Source of the DNA: Candidatus Gastranaerophilales bacterium
GTDB taxonomy: Bacteria > Cyanobacteriota > Vampirovibrionia > Gastranaerophilales > Gastranaerophilaceae
Direction: 5' to 3'
Assembly: GCA_017475485.1 (NCBI GenBank)
Contig: JAFVFO010000032.1
Span: forward strand, 1-64,000
Length of the DNA: 64,000 nt
Part shown: in pieces, positions 8,478 through 16,771 of the stretch
How positions within the stretch are numbered: the stretch's first letter is position 1
Layout of the letters: each line of letters opens with the position of its first letter
Notes under the pieces: generated by a model
Told to the model about the DNA's origin: nothing
What the model saw: only the letters and a program-made list of their open reading frames with translations
The model's database searches: none
Position numbers and translations under genes: made by a program

Positions 8478-8982
8478 TTCTTAATTCCTTTAAGACGGTA
8501 TTTTGTATCCTTACTACAAAATCGTAATCCTTTTTTGTTAAATGGTCAAATCCTAATAAATGCAAAATTCCATGGGTTATTAAAGTTAATAATTCGTCTT
8601 CAAAGGTTTTTTGTTTTTGTTCATCACATCTTTCAAGTGAAATTATAATTTGTCCTAAATCAGCTGTTTTTCTATATATTATGGCATTTTCATCATCACA
8701 AAATAAAGAAAATGTTATAACATCCGTTACGGAATCTTTTTTTCTGTATTCTCTGTTGATTTTATGGATTGTTTCATTATTGCAAAACGATACATCAAAA
8801 TTAATGCGTGAAATATCTTTCTTAAAAACAGGGCTTGATTTTATATCATCTGAATTTAAAAGAATATTTAAAATTTTTTTAATATCCTGCCTGTAATTTT
8901 TTAAGATTACATTAAATTTTTTTAATTTGATATCGTCAATTTTTGATAATGTAAAACTAGCCTTCATTTTCATTGTTCTCAT
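8470..8982 (-). CDS. ybeY: Endoribonuclease YbeY (16S rRNA maturation)
   Basis: 170 residues. The zinc-binding motif HGILHLLGFDH (~136-146) is the defining YbeY signature; DVITFSLF earlier is also conserved. YbeY trims and quality-controls 16S rRNA. The start at 8982 lies inside the end of pgpH (26-bp overlap). ATG codons at 8973 and 8967 are also possible starts because no ribosome-binding site decides. The pgpH-ybeY-dgkA order matches many bacteria. Confidence 0.93.
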   Translation of the reverse strand: MRTMKMKASFTLSKIDDIKLKKFNVILKNYRQDIKKILNILLNSDDIKSSPVFKKDISRINFDVSFCNNETIHKINREYRKKDSVTDVITFSLFCDDENAIIYRKTADLGQIIISLERCDEQKQKTFEDELLTLITHGILHLLGFDHLTKKDYDFVVRIQNTVLKELRNE

Positions 8983-11188
8983 TTTTAGATGATTTTGATT
9001 GGAGTTCTCTTATTTTTCTTTCAAATTCATCATCTTGCGGGTTTTGTATTGTAATTTTTGTTTTATCTTGAATTTCATTTATAACGCGTTCTTGGTATTT
9101 AATTCTTTCATGCTGCATTCCGCGCAGTATCTGGTTAAATGTCATTGCTATTATTTTAATATCTTTTAAGGTTAAGGGACTGTCTGATAATTGTCCGTCA
9201 TTTAAGCGTTCCGTAAATATTTTATTAACAAGAGCTTCAATTTCTTCCTGCGTTGGTTTTTTAAGCGCACGCACAGCACTTTCAAGCGCGTCTGCCAGCA
9301 TTAAAATGGCGGTTTCTTTGGTTCTGGGTTTTGGGCCGGGGTAGCGGAATTGTCCTTCGGATACGTTTTCTTCGCCTTCCTGCTCAATTGCCTTATTATA
9401 AAAATGCCCCGCTAAACTTTCTCCATGGTGTTGTTGAATAAAGTCAATTATTACCTGCGGAAGCCCGTATTTGCGTGCAATTTCAACTCCGTCTTTGGTA
9501 TGAAGAGTAATTACCATTTTACTCTGTCTTGGAGTTAAGGTTGTATGCGGGTTTTCGACTCCGAAATAAGATTGATTTTCTATAAAAAATAACGGTCTTT
9601 GTAGCTTTCCTATATCATGATAAAGTGCGCCCACACGCGCTAAGATTGAATCTGCGCCTATTGCATTTGCCGCCGCCTCGCAAAGATTTGAAACTATAAG
9701 CGAATGATGAAATGTACCCGGGGCAGAATTTCTCATTTTTGCAAGTAATTCTTGGTTTTGATCGGCAAGCTCGATAAGTGCATAAGGTGAAACGATTTTG
9801 CAGATTTTTTCAATGATAGGAATTAAAAACATTGCTATCATTGATGAAACAATACCGTTTAACAGTCCTGAAAACGGATTTTGAACCTGCATTTGCAATA
9901 ATTTTGAAAAAGCGCCTGTTTGAATTTCAAAAAATGATACAAAAAACATTGCAAAAAACATAACTATGCCGACTTGAAAACCGCACCAAATAATATCAAA
10001 ACGCTTTGAATAAGACATTTTTGAAACCAGATAACTGCCCGATAGTGTTGCAATCGTGAATACATATATCAATTGAGAATCAAAAAATAATGTTACGGAT
10101 AATATTGCAAGCATTAAAATTGATACCAAAAAAGATAAAATGGAATTTGTAAAAATTGCAAGAATTAAGGTGAAGGCTATAAAAGGCATTAAATAGTTTG
10201 ATATATGGGCGGAATTAGAAATCAAAATGCAGGTATATGTAAGAATTATTGCAGATAAGGCGATATAGAGCATATAGCGCGGAGTATAGAATTTCTTTTC
10301 GTATTTTCTTATATATAAAATAAGACTGTACATAGTGACACACACAAGTGCAAATATGCCGAATATTCCGCCTTTATTAAGTTCAAATGCGTTGTAGCCC
10401 GATATTTTAAGGGCGTCTTTTTTCAACTGTGTAACCTTTTCGCCCGCTTTGATTATCGTATCTCCCTTTTTAATGGTTACAACGTAGGGCTTAACTGCGT
10501 TTTTGGCATTTTTCCTTGCAACATCCGTTGCATATTCATCAATTATTAAATTAGGTATAACGCTGTGTTCTATTAAAGCTAAAATCAAAGGATACTGGCT
10601 TTTTTTAACATGTGTACCTAAAGTTTTATCCATGAAACTGTCTGTTATAAAGTTAGAAATATCCGAATCAAATATTCCGACTGTTAAAAGTTCGTTTAAA
10701 ATGTATTTTGTGTTTGTAAAAGTTGATGTCAAATTAGCGTCAGACGCGGATAAAATATAAGCAACAGCCTTTTCTTCTCTATCCGAGTCATTGACTTCCA
10801 ATAAATCAATCAATTCTTTTTGGCGGATTAGATAATTTTTCTTTTTATCTTTTTTGATTTTTTCAATATCATCAATTGCTTTATCCAAATCTGTTTTAAT
10901 ATAATCACCTTCAACAGGGGCTACAACAGGGCGGATTTTATTTGCAACCTCGCGTTTTATCAGTTCCGTTCTTTGTTTATCAACTACTTCAAAAGTATTT
11001 TTTGCATAAATTGTTTTTTGAGCAATACCGTTTGAAATAATATTTTGATATAAATAATATCTGACTGATAACAACGAAGTCAAAACTATTGCAACAAGCA
11101 AAAATGCACCGATTGAGGCAGGTTTTGACGATTGAAATACATCTTCATTTTGAAATATATTTTTTTTGAAAATATCTTTAATATTCAT
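8957..11188 (-). CDS. pgpH: PgpH-type membrane HD phosphodiesterase (7TM-HD)
   Basis: 743 residues. One N-terminal transmembrane helix (~28-46) precedes a large extracellular domain (about 50-265, 7TMR-HDED type), then about seven membrane helices (~270-480), then a cytoplasmic HD domain with FHHSLIVSNL and ALYHDIGK (~524). The family hydrolyses cyclic di-AMP in bacteria where it has been tested. The C-terminus is a short acidic tail. It is the first gene of the operon and is divergent from the GH13 gene at 11264. Confidence 0.9.
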   Translation of the reverse strand: MNIKDIFKKNIFQNEDVFQSSKPASIGAFLLVAIVLTSLLSVRYYLYQNIISNGIAQKTIYAKNTFEVVDKQRTELIKREVANKIRPVVAPVEGDYIKTDLDKAIDDIEKIKKDKKKNYLIRQKELIDLLEVNDSDREEKAVAYILSASDANLTSTFTNTKYILNELLTVGIFDSDISNFITDSFMDKTLGTHVKKSQYPLILALIEHSVIPNLIIDEYATDVARKNAKNAVKPYVVTIKKGDTIIKAGEKVTQLKKDALKISGYNAFELNKGGIFGIFALVCVTMYSLILYIRKYEKKFYTPRYMLYIALSAIILTYTCILISNSAHISNYLMPFIAFTLILAIFTNSILSFLVSILMLAILSVTLFFDSQLIYVFTIATLSGSYLVSKMSYSKRFDIIWCGFQVGIVMFFAMFFVSFFEIQTGAFSKLLQMQVQNPFSGLLNGIVSSMIAMFLIPIIEKICKIVSPYALIELADQNQELLAKMRNSAPGTFHHSLIVSNLCEAAANAIGADSILARVGALYHDIGKLQRPLFFIENQSYFGVENPHTTLTPRQSKMVITLHTKDGVEIARKYGLPQVIIDFIQQHHGESLAGHFYNKAIEQEGEENVSEGQFRYPGPKPRTKETAILMLADALESAVRALKKPTQEEIEALVNKIFTERLNDGQLSDSPLTLKDIKIIAMTFNQILRGMQHERIKYQERVINEIQDKTKITIQNPQDDEFERKIRELQSKSSKNENNENEG

Positions 11189-11263
11189 ACTCTAAATCCG
11201 CAACCCTAAATTAATACACTAGAATTATACAATAAATTTATTTTTCTTATATACTTTTATATT

Positions 11264-12778
11264 ATGAAAAAAATTTTATTATGTTTAGGATTAGTTCTTT
11301 TATGTGCGCCTTGTTTTGCGCGCGAAAATATTAAAGAGGTTTTCAAAAATAATTCCGCAATAATTTATACCGTCAATATAAGAAATTTTAATGCTCAAGA
11401 TAAAGATTTAGACGGGCTTATAGACCCTAAAAAAGGTGATGTTAAAGGAACTTTTTTAAATGCGCTTGAAAAATTGCCGGATTTAAAAAAAGAAGGAATA
11501 AATACAATTTATCTTTTGCCTATAACGCCGGTGGGCAAATTAAAGGCATTAGGTACAAAGGGTTCATTATATTCTCTTGACAGTTTTGAGAATATAAATC
11601 CCGAATTAGATGATACGGAAGATAAAAGAACAGTAATTGAAGAAGCAAAAGCATTTGTAAAAAAAGCGCATGAGCTGGATTTGAACGTTATTGTTGACCT
11701 GCCGGGGTGTGCTTCTTATGATTTATCATTAAGAAAACCCGATTGGTTTGAAATGTCCGAAAATAATGAAAGCCAAATAGTTGCGGATTGGACAGATGTC
11801 AGACAGTTAAAAATAGATGAAAACTTAATTAAAAATACTAAAAAATTTGTAGATTTAATGATAGAAATTGATTTTGACGGTATAAGAGCAGATGTTGCGG
11901 GGATAAAAACTCCCGAATTTTGGTCTGAAATAATTAACTATGCATATTCAAAAAAAGCTGATTTTTTGTTTTTAGCTGAAGCATCACCCGATTGGTCAAA
12001 TCCTTCGCCTTCATCAATTCAACACTACAGTACCATTGAAGAATTGTTGGAAAGCGGATTTGACAGCTATTATGGTTCTTGGTCTGATTTTAAAAATCTT
12101 AAAACAAAACAAGAGTTTGATTTAAAACTTGAAAAAAACTTAAAAATTATAAAAAAATATAAAAATTCATCAATGATATCCGCCCTTGCAACCCATGACC
12201 AGCAAGCACCTGTTTTAAGGGGGAAAAATTATTGGAATATGGTTTTATGGCTTTGTGTAACCCTGCCTCAAAATACATATTTTTTAGACGGCTTTTCGGT
12301 TGGGGATGATTTTATATATCCTTATGAAAACAAAAAAGCGCAAAAATCAGATACTGATGATGAAGAATATTTTGTACACAACGGGCAATTTGATATATTT
12401 AATGCAACAGCTCCGGTTAGGAAAAAACATCCTAAATATAAACAAAGTTATCTAAAGGCGATAAATTTCAAGAAAAAATATCAAGAATTAATATCAAAAG
12501 GCGATTTTAGACTTCTTAAAACAAATAATGATAAGGTTTTTGGTTTTGCAATAAATGACGAAAACAAGGAATTAATTGTTATAGGTTCATTAGATGAAAA
12601 AGAAAATCAAAAAACGCAAATAAAACCGCTATATTCAAAGCCTGAATATCTGCTTACTCAATTCAGCGGTAAAACACACCCTAAAACAGATAAAGAAATC
12701 TTAGAAGCTGACTTAGAACCATTGGAACTGCAGGTTTATTTAATTAACAAGGTTAATCTAATAACCCCTCAAGAATAA
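11264..12778 (+). CDS. Exported glycoside hydrolase family 13 (alpha-amylase-like) enzyme
   Basis: 504 residues with a signal peptide (hydrophobic core, CAPCFA/RE near residue 19-20). GH13 barrel landmarks: LNVIVDLPG (region I), GIRADVAG with the nucleophile Asp (region II), FLFLAEAS with the acid/base Glu (region III) and SALATHDQQ (region IV, Asp). It should hydrolyse or rearrange alpha-glucans outside the cytoplasm. LICP-like lipobox residues are absent, so it is probably periplasmic or secreted. No ribosome-binding site is visible; a TATACT box lies 8 bp before the ATG. The 3' end overlaps the convergent 12753-12941 gene by 26 bp. Confidence 0.85.
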   Translation: MKKILLCLGLVLLCAPCFARENIKEVFKNNSAIIYTVNIRNFNAQDKDLDGLIDPKKGDVKGTFLNALEKLPDLKKEGINTIYLLPITPVGKLKALGTKGSLYSLDSFENINPELDDTEDKRTVIEEAKAFVKKAHELDLNVIVDLPGCASYDLSLRKPDWFEMSENNESQIVADWTDVRQLKIDENLIKNTKKFVDLMIEIDFDGIRADVAGIKTPEFWSEIINYAYSKKADFLFLAEASPDWSNPSPSSIQHYSTIEELLESGFDSYYGSWSDFKNLKTKQEFDLKLEKNLKIIKKYKNSSMISALATHDQQAPVLRGKNYWNMVLWLCVTLPQNTYFLDGFSVGDDFIYPYENKKAQKSDTDDEEYFVHNGQFDIFNATAPVRKKHPKYKQSYLKAINFKKKYQELISKGDFRLLKTNNDKVFGFAINDENKELIVIGSLDEKENQKTQIKPLYSKPEYLLTQFSGKTHPKTDKEILEADLEPLELQVYLINKVNLITPQE

Positions 12779-12941
12779 CGGCATTTTTATTAGCTTTTTC
12801 AGGCGAAACATTCTGAGCACGTTTTAAATATGTTCTAAGTGCTTCTCTGATTAATTCGGAACGCGACCTTTGTTCTTGACGTGCAATTTCATCTATTGTT
12901 TTTAAGAAAGTATCTTTCATTGAAACTAAAACTTTTGCCAT
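12753..12941 (-). CDS. Ribbon-helix-helix (CopG-type) DNA-binding protein
   Basis: 62 residues from ATG 12941, which has a perfect AAAGGAGATTTT leader. An in-frame extension to 12989 has no ribosome-binding site and is rejected. The fold pattern is a short strand KVLVSMKDTFL, helix A DEIARQEQRS, and helix B RSELIREALRTYLKRA, as in CopG/MetJ-like repressors. No toxin gene is adjacent, so it looks like a solitary regulator rather than half of a toxin-antitoxin pair. Confidence 0.85.
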   Translation of the reverse strand: MAKVLVSMKDTFLKTIDEIARQEQRSRSELIREALRTYLKRAQNVSPEKANKNAVILEGLLD

Positions 12942-13078
12942 AAAATCTCCTTTGATAATATTATACCAGTTTTTGTCGGTTTGGCGCAATGAAAAGTTAT
13001 TTTCTAATGTTTTAGCCTGAAAGGCTAATTTATTTCTTTCAAATATAATGAAACAATTTATTTTGAAAGGAGAAAATT

Positions 13079-13456
13079 ATGACCCAAAAATTTGAAATGT
13101 ATAAATGCGACATTTGTAATAATGTTGTAGAAATTACCCATGAGGGTATGGGTGAACTCGTTTGTTGTAATCAAAATATGAGATTATTAAAAGAAAATAA
13201 ACCCATGGAAGATAATGCGCATTTTGCCCATGTTGAAAAATTATCAGATATTGAAAAACGTGTGTATTTTAATCATCCAATGACCCCTGAACATCATATT
13301 GAATATATTGAAGTGATTTCATCCGATAATAAATATTTAAAAAGAAAATTTTTAAAAGAAAATGAATTAGCGGAACTGAAATTCAAGTGCAACTGTAACG
13401 AAGGTTTTTATGTAAGGTTATATTGCAACTTAGACGGAGTTTGGACAACAAAATGA
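13079..13456 (+). CDS. Desulfoferrodoxin (superoxide reductase family) with altered active-site ligands
   Basis: 125 residues. The N-terminal desulforedoxin domain keeps all four Cys (YKCDIC at 10/13 and VCC at 29/30), so the structural iron centre is likely intact. In the catalytic domain His48, His66 and His72 (HPMTPEHH) and Cys116 align with iron ligands. The usual C-N-x-His-G ending is C-N-L-Asp-G (Asp119), and the usual Glu-Lys before the first His is Asn-Ala (46-47). Family role: one-electron reduction of superoxide in anaerobes. The changes make full activity doubtful. Strong AAAGGAG site; the stop overlaps the ferritin start (ATGA). Confidence 0.85.
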   Translation: MTQKFEMYKCDICNNVVEITHEGMGELVCCNQNMRLLKENKPMEDNAHFAHVEKLSDIEKRVYFNHPMTPEHHIEYIEVISSDNKYLKRKFLKENELAELKFKCNCNEGFYVRLYCNLDGVWTTK

Positions 13457-13935
13457 ATCCTGAACTTTTAAATTTATTTAACAAACAAATTAACCGCGAA
13501 TTTTATACAAGTTATCTGTATTATGCTATGTCAACTTATTTTGATGAAATTATGATGCAGGGTTTTTCAATGTATATGAAGCATAATGCGTCTAAAGAGC
13601 TTAATTTGGCGCAAAAAATGTATGATTATTTAATTTTAAGGGATGAAAAATTATCTTTTTTAAAAATAGATGAACTGCAATCCGATTGGGTTGATGTATC
13701 GGATATTTTTGCTAATTTATTATCAAATGAACAAGTTATATTTGATGAGGTTCAAAAATTATATTCTATTGCAAAAAATTATGATGATTTTGGTGCAATG
13801 GAATTTTTGAATGAAATAATATCCGAAAAAACAAAATCCTTAAGTATGGCAAGAAAAATGGTGTTCAGAATAAAAAATTCAAAAATAATACCCTTTGGAA
13901 TTGAATTTATGGATAGTTACATTAATTCAATTTAG
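13453..13935 (+). CDS. Ferritin-like protein with a degraded ferroxidase centre
   Basis: 160 residues from ATG 13453, which overlaps the desulfoferrodoxin stop (translational coupling). It aligns over its whole length with bacterial FtnA four-helix ferritins: INREFYTSYLYYAM, an ASKELNLAQKMYDYL helix, NEQVIFDEV and FLNEIISEKTK. Compared with E. coli FtnA, Glu17, Glu50 and Glu94 are present, but His53 is Leu, Gln127 is Lys and Glu130 is Ser. It may store iron poorly, assemble as a shell partner, or serve another role. The pairing with a superoxide reductase fits oxidative and iron stress defence. Confidence 0.78.
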   Translation: MNPELLNLFNKQINREFYTSYLYYAMSTYFDEIMMQGFSMYMKHNASKELNLAQKMYDYLILRDEKLSFLKIDELQSDWVDVSDIFANLLSNEQVIFDEVQKLYSIAKNYDDFGAMEFLNEIISEKTKSLSMARKMVFRIKNSKIIPFGIEFMDSYINSI

Positions 13936-14570
13936 ATGATTTTCTTGCAATATTTTGAAATAGAACAAATATCACAATTAGGTTTTTGAGGCTTGCAAAT
14001 GTTTTGCCCATGGGTTACAAGCAATGTATTAAAATCAATCCAGTATTTTTTAGGTAAAATTTTCCTTAATTCCATTTCTGTATCATCAGGAGTTTTGGTG
14101 CAAACGTAGCCTAAACGGTTTGAAATTCTATGAACATGAGTATCTACACATATTGCAGGCTTATTAAAACCTTTTGTCAATACTAAATTCGCGCATTTTC
14201 TGCCTACGCCTTTGAATTTTACAAGTTCTTCAATGGTATCAGGGACTTTTGAATTATATTCTTTAACGATTTTGTTTGATAATTCAATAATCTGCGAAGC
14301 CTTGTTCTTGTAAAAACCTACAGGATAAATGGCCTTTGATAACGTATTAATATCTGTTTTTGACATTTCTAAAGGTGTAGAAGCAAGTTTCAGCATATTT
14401 TTTGCTGCTTTAATTGTTGTTTTATCGTTTGTTCTTAAAGATAAAATACAGCAAATTAAAACCAAATAAGGGTCTTTGACGTTTTCCATAAAATCAACAA
14501 ATTCAGTGTGTTTGACCTTATTTGTTTTAAAATCATTTTGAAGCGATTTAACTATATTATCAATATCCAT
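13932..14570 (-). CDS. nth: Endonuclease III (DNA glycosylase/AP lyase)
   Basis: 212 residues from ATG 14570, matching the family's ~211. Conserved features: helix-hairpin-helix FKGVGRKCANLVL with the catalytic Lys, CVDTHVHRISNRLGY with the catalytic Asp, and the C-terminal 4Fe-4S motif CKPQKPNCDICSISKYC (CX6CX2CX5C). It removes oxidised pyrimidines in base excision repair. A longer TTG frame reaching 14606 would overlap the divergent trxA start and is rejected. It overlaps the convergent ferritin gene by 4 bp. Confidence 0.95.
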   Translation of the reverse strand: MDIDNIVKSLQNDFKTNKVKHTEFVDFMENVKDPYLVLICCILSLRTNDKTTIKAAKNMLKLASTPLEMSKTDINTLSKAIYPVGFYKNKASQIIELSNKIVKEYNSKVPDTIEELVKFKGVGRKCANLVLTKGFNKPAICVDTHVHRISNRLGYVCTKTPDDTEMELRKILPKKYWIDFNTLLVTHGQNICKPQKPNCDICSISKYCKKII

Positions 14571-14599
14571 GGTAAAATAATAATATAAGAGGTTATAAA

Positions 14600-14926
14600 A
14601 TGGCAAATATTGAAGAACTTAATGATAATAATTTTGAAACATCTGTTTTAAAGTCGGAAAAACTCGTTTTGGTTGATTTTTGGGCACCCTGGTGCGGGCC
14701 ATGCCGTAAAATGTCGCCTGTTTTAGAACAAATTCAAAATGAAATGATTGATTCAATAAAAATTGCCAAATTAGATACGGATAAATTCCCTGCAATTGCA
14801 AGTGAATATGGGGTTTTTTCGCTTCCAAGCATGATATTATTTAAAGATGGTGATGTAAAAGAAGTTATGGTAGGCTTAATGCCTAAAAGTTCGGTTGTAT
14901 CGAATATTAAAAAATATCTTTCTTAA
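14600..14926 (+). CDS. trxA: Thioredoxin
   Basis: 108 residues, the usual length. The active site WAPWCGPCRKM, the cis-Pro segment SLPSMILFKDG and the C-terminal helix are all present. It is a cytoplasmic protein-disulfide reductant. A GAGG ribosome-binding site precedes the ATG. Its end overlaps the convergent XRE regulator gene by 4 bp. Confidence 0.96.
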   Translation: MANIEELNDNNFETSVLKSEKLVLVDFWAPWCGPCRKMSPVLEQIQNEMIDSIKIAKLDTDKFPAIASEYGVFSLPSMILFKDGDVKEVMVGLMPKSSVVSNIKKYLS

Positions 14927-15138
14927 AATAGTTTGTTTTGTACGGGTTCGGCTTCTAAGATGTCTGAAATATCGCATTCAAGGCAGTCGCAAATTCTGTC
15001 TAAGTTATAATAACTGGGTTGCGTTCTGCCTTTTGCCCAGGAATATATTGTCTGCTGAGGCAAATTAAGCACCTGCGCAAGTTTATACAGGCTGTAATTT
15101 TTCTTATTTTTTGCGGTTTCTTTAATTTTTATTTTCAT
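14923..15138 (-). CDS. XRE/Cro-type helix-turn-helix transcriptional regulator
   Basis: 71 residues. The HTH is at residues ~17-40: SLYKLAQVLNLPQQTIYSWAKGRTQPS, followed by NLDRICDCLECDISDILE, typical of Cro/CI-type domains with no extra sensor domain. The ATG has no ribosome-binding site. Instead TATAAT lies 7 bp before it, inside one arm of an 11-bp perfect inverted repeat (15143-15176). This predicts a leaderless mRNA and self-repression. Confidence 0.88.
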   Translation of the reverse strand: MKIKIKETAKNKKNYSLYKLAQVLNLPQQTIYSWAKGRTQPSYYNLDRICDCLECDISDILEAEPVQNKLF

Positions 15139-15142
15139 GACT

Positions 15143-15176
15143 ATGATTATATCATACTTTGTTAGGATATAATCAT
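15143..15176. promoter_or_regulatory. Inverted repeat over the promoter of the XRE regulator, candidate operator
   Basis: ATGATTATATC (15143-15153) and GATATAATCAT (15166-15176) are perfect 11-bp arms with a 12-bp spacer. On the minus strand the near arm contains the TATAAT box (15151-15146) of the 14923-15138 gene, 7 bp before its ATG, and the far arm covers the -35 position. This is the geometry expected for autoregulation by a dimeric HTH repressor. Confidence 0.55.
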
Positions 15177-15232
15177 GTGTTTAGCAGTTTTTTTCAACTA
15201 TTTAGAGGAAATAAATTGTTTTTTACTTCAAT

Positions 15233-15256
15233 GCGCATAATATTTTGCGCTATAAT
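15233..15256 (+). promoter_or_regulatory. Near-palindrome next to a TATAAT box before the TPR gene
   Basis: GCGCATAATATTTTGCGC (15233-15250) is an 18-bp palindrome with one mismatched pair. It is directly followed by TATAAT (15251-15256), 31 bp before the ATG at 15288. No convincing -35 box is seen, so activator or repressor binding here is plausible. It differs from the inverted repeat at 15143-15176, so a different regulator may bind. Confidence 0.35.
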
Positions 15257-15287
15257 ATAATTAAAATTATTAAGATAGAGGATTATT

Positions 15288-16022
15288 ATGAATAAAAGTT
15301 CCCTGAAGCTGTTATTTTGTATGGCATTAGGTACAATGATATTTGGTTTAAGTGCTTTTGCGGATGATGAAGTCACTCAAGTAAAACCGAAACCAAAAAT
15401 TATATATCAATACAACTACAACACAATTCCCCTAAAACAGCCTGTAATGTCAAAGAGTATGATGCCTGCCGTTAATGAATACAATAAAGGCAACTATCTT
15501 GGCGCAATGGTTGAATTAAAGGAATTAGTTGAAAAGGAAAAAGATAATGTTTATGCAAAATATTATCTGGCACTTTGCTATACACAGCTTGGTTACAGGT
15601 CTGAAGCACAGCAGATGTATAATGATGTAGCCGAAAGCGGATATAATTACGCTCTTTCATACACTGCTCAAAGGGCAACGATATGTATAGATAATCCTAA
15701 CTCGCAGGCATGTTTGCCGCCTAAGAAAATCACAGCGCCTAAACCTGAGAAACAAGAGGAAACAAGGATTGTATCGCGTCCTGTTGAAAATCCTGAACCT
15801 CAAGTTGAAACGGATGAATTAACTAAATTTATTAAATCAGGTAAAAAAATTCACCCTGCAGCTATGGATAGGATTACTCTTGAAAGAATGACAAGAAAAG
15901 TTCAAGCGGATATGTATTCTCAAGCGCAAGCTAATAAACAAGAAGCACAAGACGCTGATAAGAAAACTACACCTTCCAAAAAAAGGAAAGCTAAAAAAGC
16001 CAAAGAAGAGGCGGAAGAATAA
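15288..16022 (+). CDS. Exported protein with TPR-like repeats and a Lys-rich tail
   Basis: 244 residues. A signal peptide ends near SAFA/DD (residue 25). Residues ~60-115 carry two tetratricopeptide-like helices (NEYNKGNYLGAMVELKELV and AKYYLALCYTQLGYRSEAQQMY). Then follows a Pro/Glu-rich linker and a highly basic C-terminus (KKTTPSKKRKAKKAKEE). It is probably periplasmic and interacts with another protein or an anionic polymer through the tail. It lies 8 bp before fliW and may be co-transcribed with the flagellar regulator. Confidence 0.65.
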   Translation: MNKSSLKLLFCMALGTMIFGLSAFADDEVTQVKPKPKIIYQYNYNTIPLKQPVMSKSMMPAVNEYNKGNYLGAMVELKELVEKEKDNVYAKYYLALCYTQLGYRSEAQQMYNDVAESGYNYALSYTAQRATICIDNPNSQACLPPKKITAPKPEKQEETRIVSRPVENPEPQVETDELTKFIKSGKKIHPAAMDRITLERMTRKVQADMYSQAQANKQEAQDADKKTTPSKKRKAKKAKEEAEE

Positions 16023-16030
16023 CATAATTT

Positions 16031-16495
16031 ATGGTAAATAACATGACAGAAGAAAACACAGTTACAATTAAATCGGTAAAATTTGGAGAATTAATCGTAG
16101 ATAAAAGTAATATTTTCGATTTCATTTTGCCGATTATAGGTTTCAACGATTTGAAAAAATATACAATTGTTGATTATAAGCCCGATTCTCCTTTTAAATG
16201 GCTTCAATCAATGGAAGATATGGAATTAGCATTTCCCGTTACATTATGCAGTTTTTTTGGAATTGATTATAAATTTGATATTCCGGATGAAGAAGCGGAA
16301 AAATTAGGAATAGAAAATGCTGATGATGTATTTGTCTGCAATATTGCGAATATTCCTTCTTCTAATCCGCAAGGTGCTACTATAAATATGCTTGCCCCGA
16401 TTGTGGTTAATCTTCAAAACAAAAAAGCAATGCAGATAATTCTTAAGAATACGGATTTTCAAGTTAGATACAAATTATTTGATACGGAAAAGTAG
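16031..16495 (+). CDS. fliW: Flagellar assembly factor FliW
   Basis: 154 residues. FliW landmarks are PFKWLQSMEDMELAFPV, the internal NMLAPIVVNLQNKKAMQIIL strand-helix and YKLFDTE at the end. FliW binds and inhibits CsrA, and is itself sequestered by flagellin, so it tunes flagellin translation. The gene lies 3 bp before csrA, the partner it controls. An alternative start at the second Met (16043) is equally possible. Confidence 0.9.
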   Translation: MVNNMTEENTVTIKSVKFGELIVDKSNIFDFILPIIGFNDLKKYTIVDYKPDSPFKWLQSMEDMELAFPVTLCSFFGIDYKFDIPDEEAEKLGIENADDVFVCNIANIPSSNPQGATINMLAPIVVNLQNKKAMQIILKNTDFQVRYKLFDTEK

Positions 16496-16498
16496 GCT

Positions 16499-16771
16499 AT
16501 GCTTATATTAACAAGAAAAGTAAATCAAAAATTAATAATTAATGATAACATTGAAGTTGTTATCTTAGAAAGCTATAAAAACACTGTTAAAATTGGTGTT
16601 AATGCGCCTAATGACGTACAAATATACAGAGAAGAAATATATAACGAAATTAAAAAATCAAATAAACAGGCTCAAAGTGCGGATATTGATGCTATTAGCA
16701 ATTTAAAACCCAAAAACAACATACAGAGCTTTAATTTAATGAAGAAAATAGAACATAATGACAAGCCTTAG
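16499..16771 (+). CDS. csrA: Carbon storage regulator CsrA (translational repressor)
   Basis: 90 residues. The canonical MLILTRKVNQKLIINDNIEV start, the VKIGVNAP strand and the VQIYREEIYNEI helix are intact. The C-terminal extension beyond residue ~65 (KPKNNIQSFNL) makes it longer than the usual 60-75 residues. CsrA dimers bind GGA-containing mRNA leaders. With FliW immediately upstream, this is the FliW-CsrA partner switch for flagellin synthesis. The 3' end overlaps the next gene by 14 bp. Confidence 0.95.
   Translation: MLILTRKVNQKLIINDNIEVVILESYKNTVKIGVNAPNDVQIYREEIYNEIKKSNKQAQSADIDAISNLKPKNNIQSFNLMKKIEHNDKP

Noticed and set aside
12753..12941. Toxin-antitoxin pair
   Set aside because: The ribbon-helix-helix protein has no small toxin gene beside it on the same strand.
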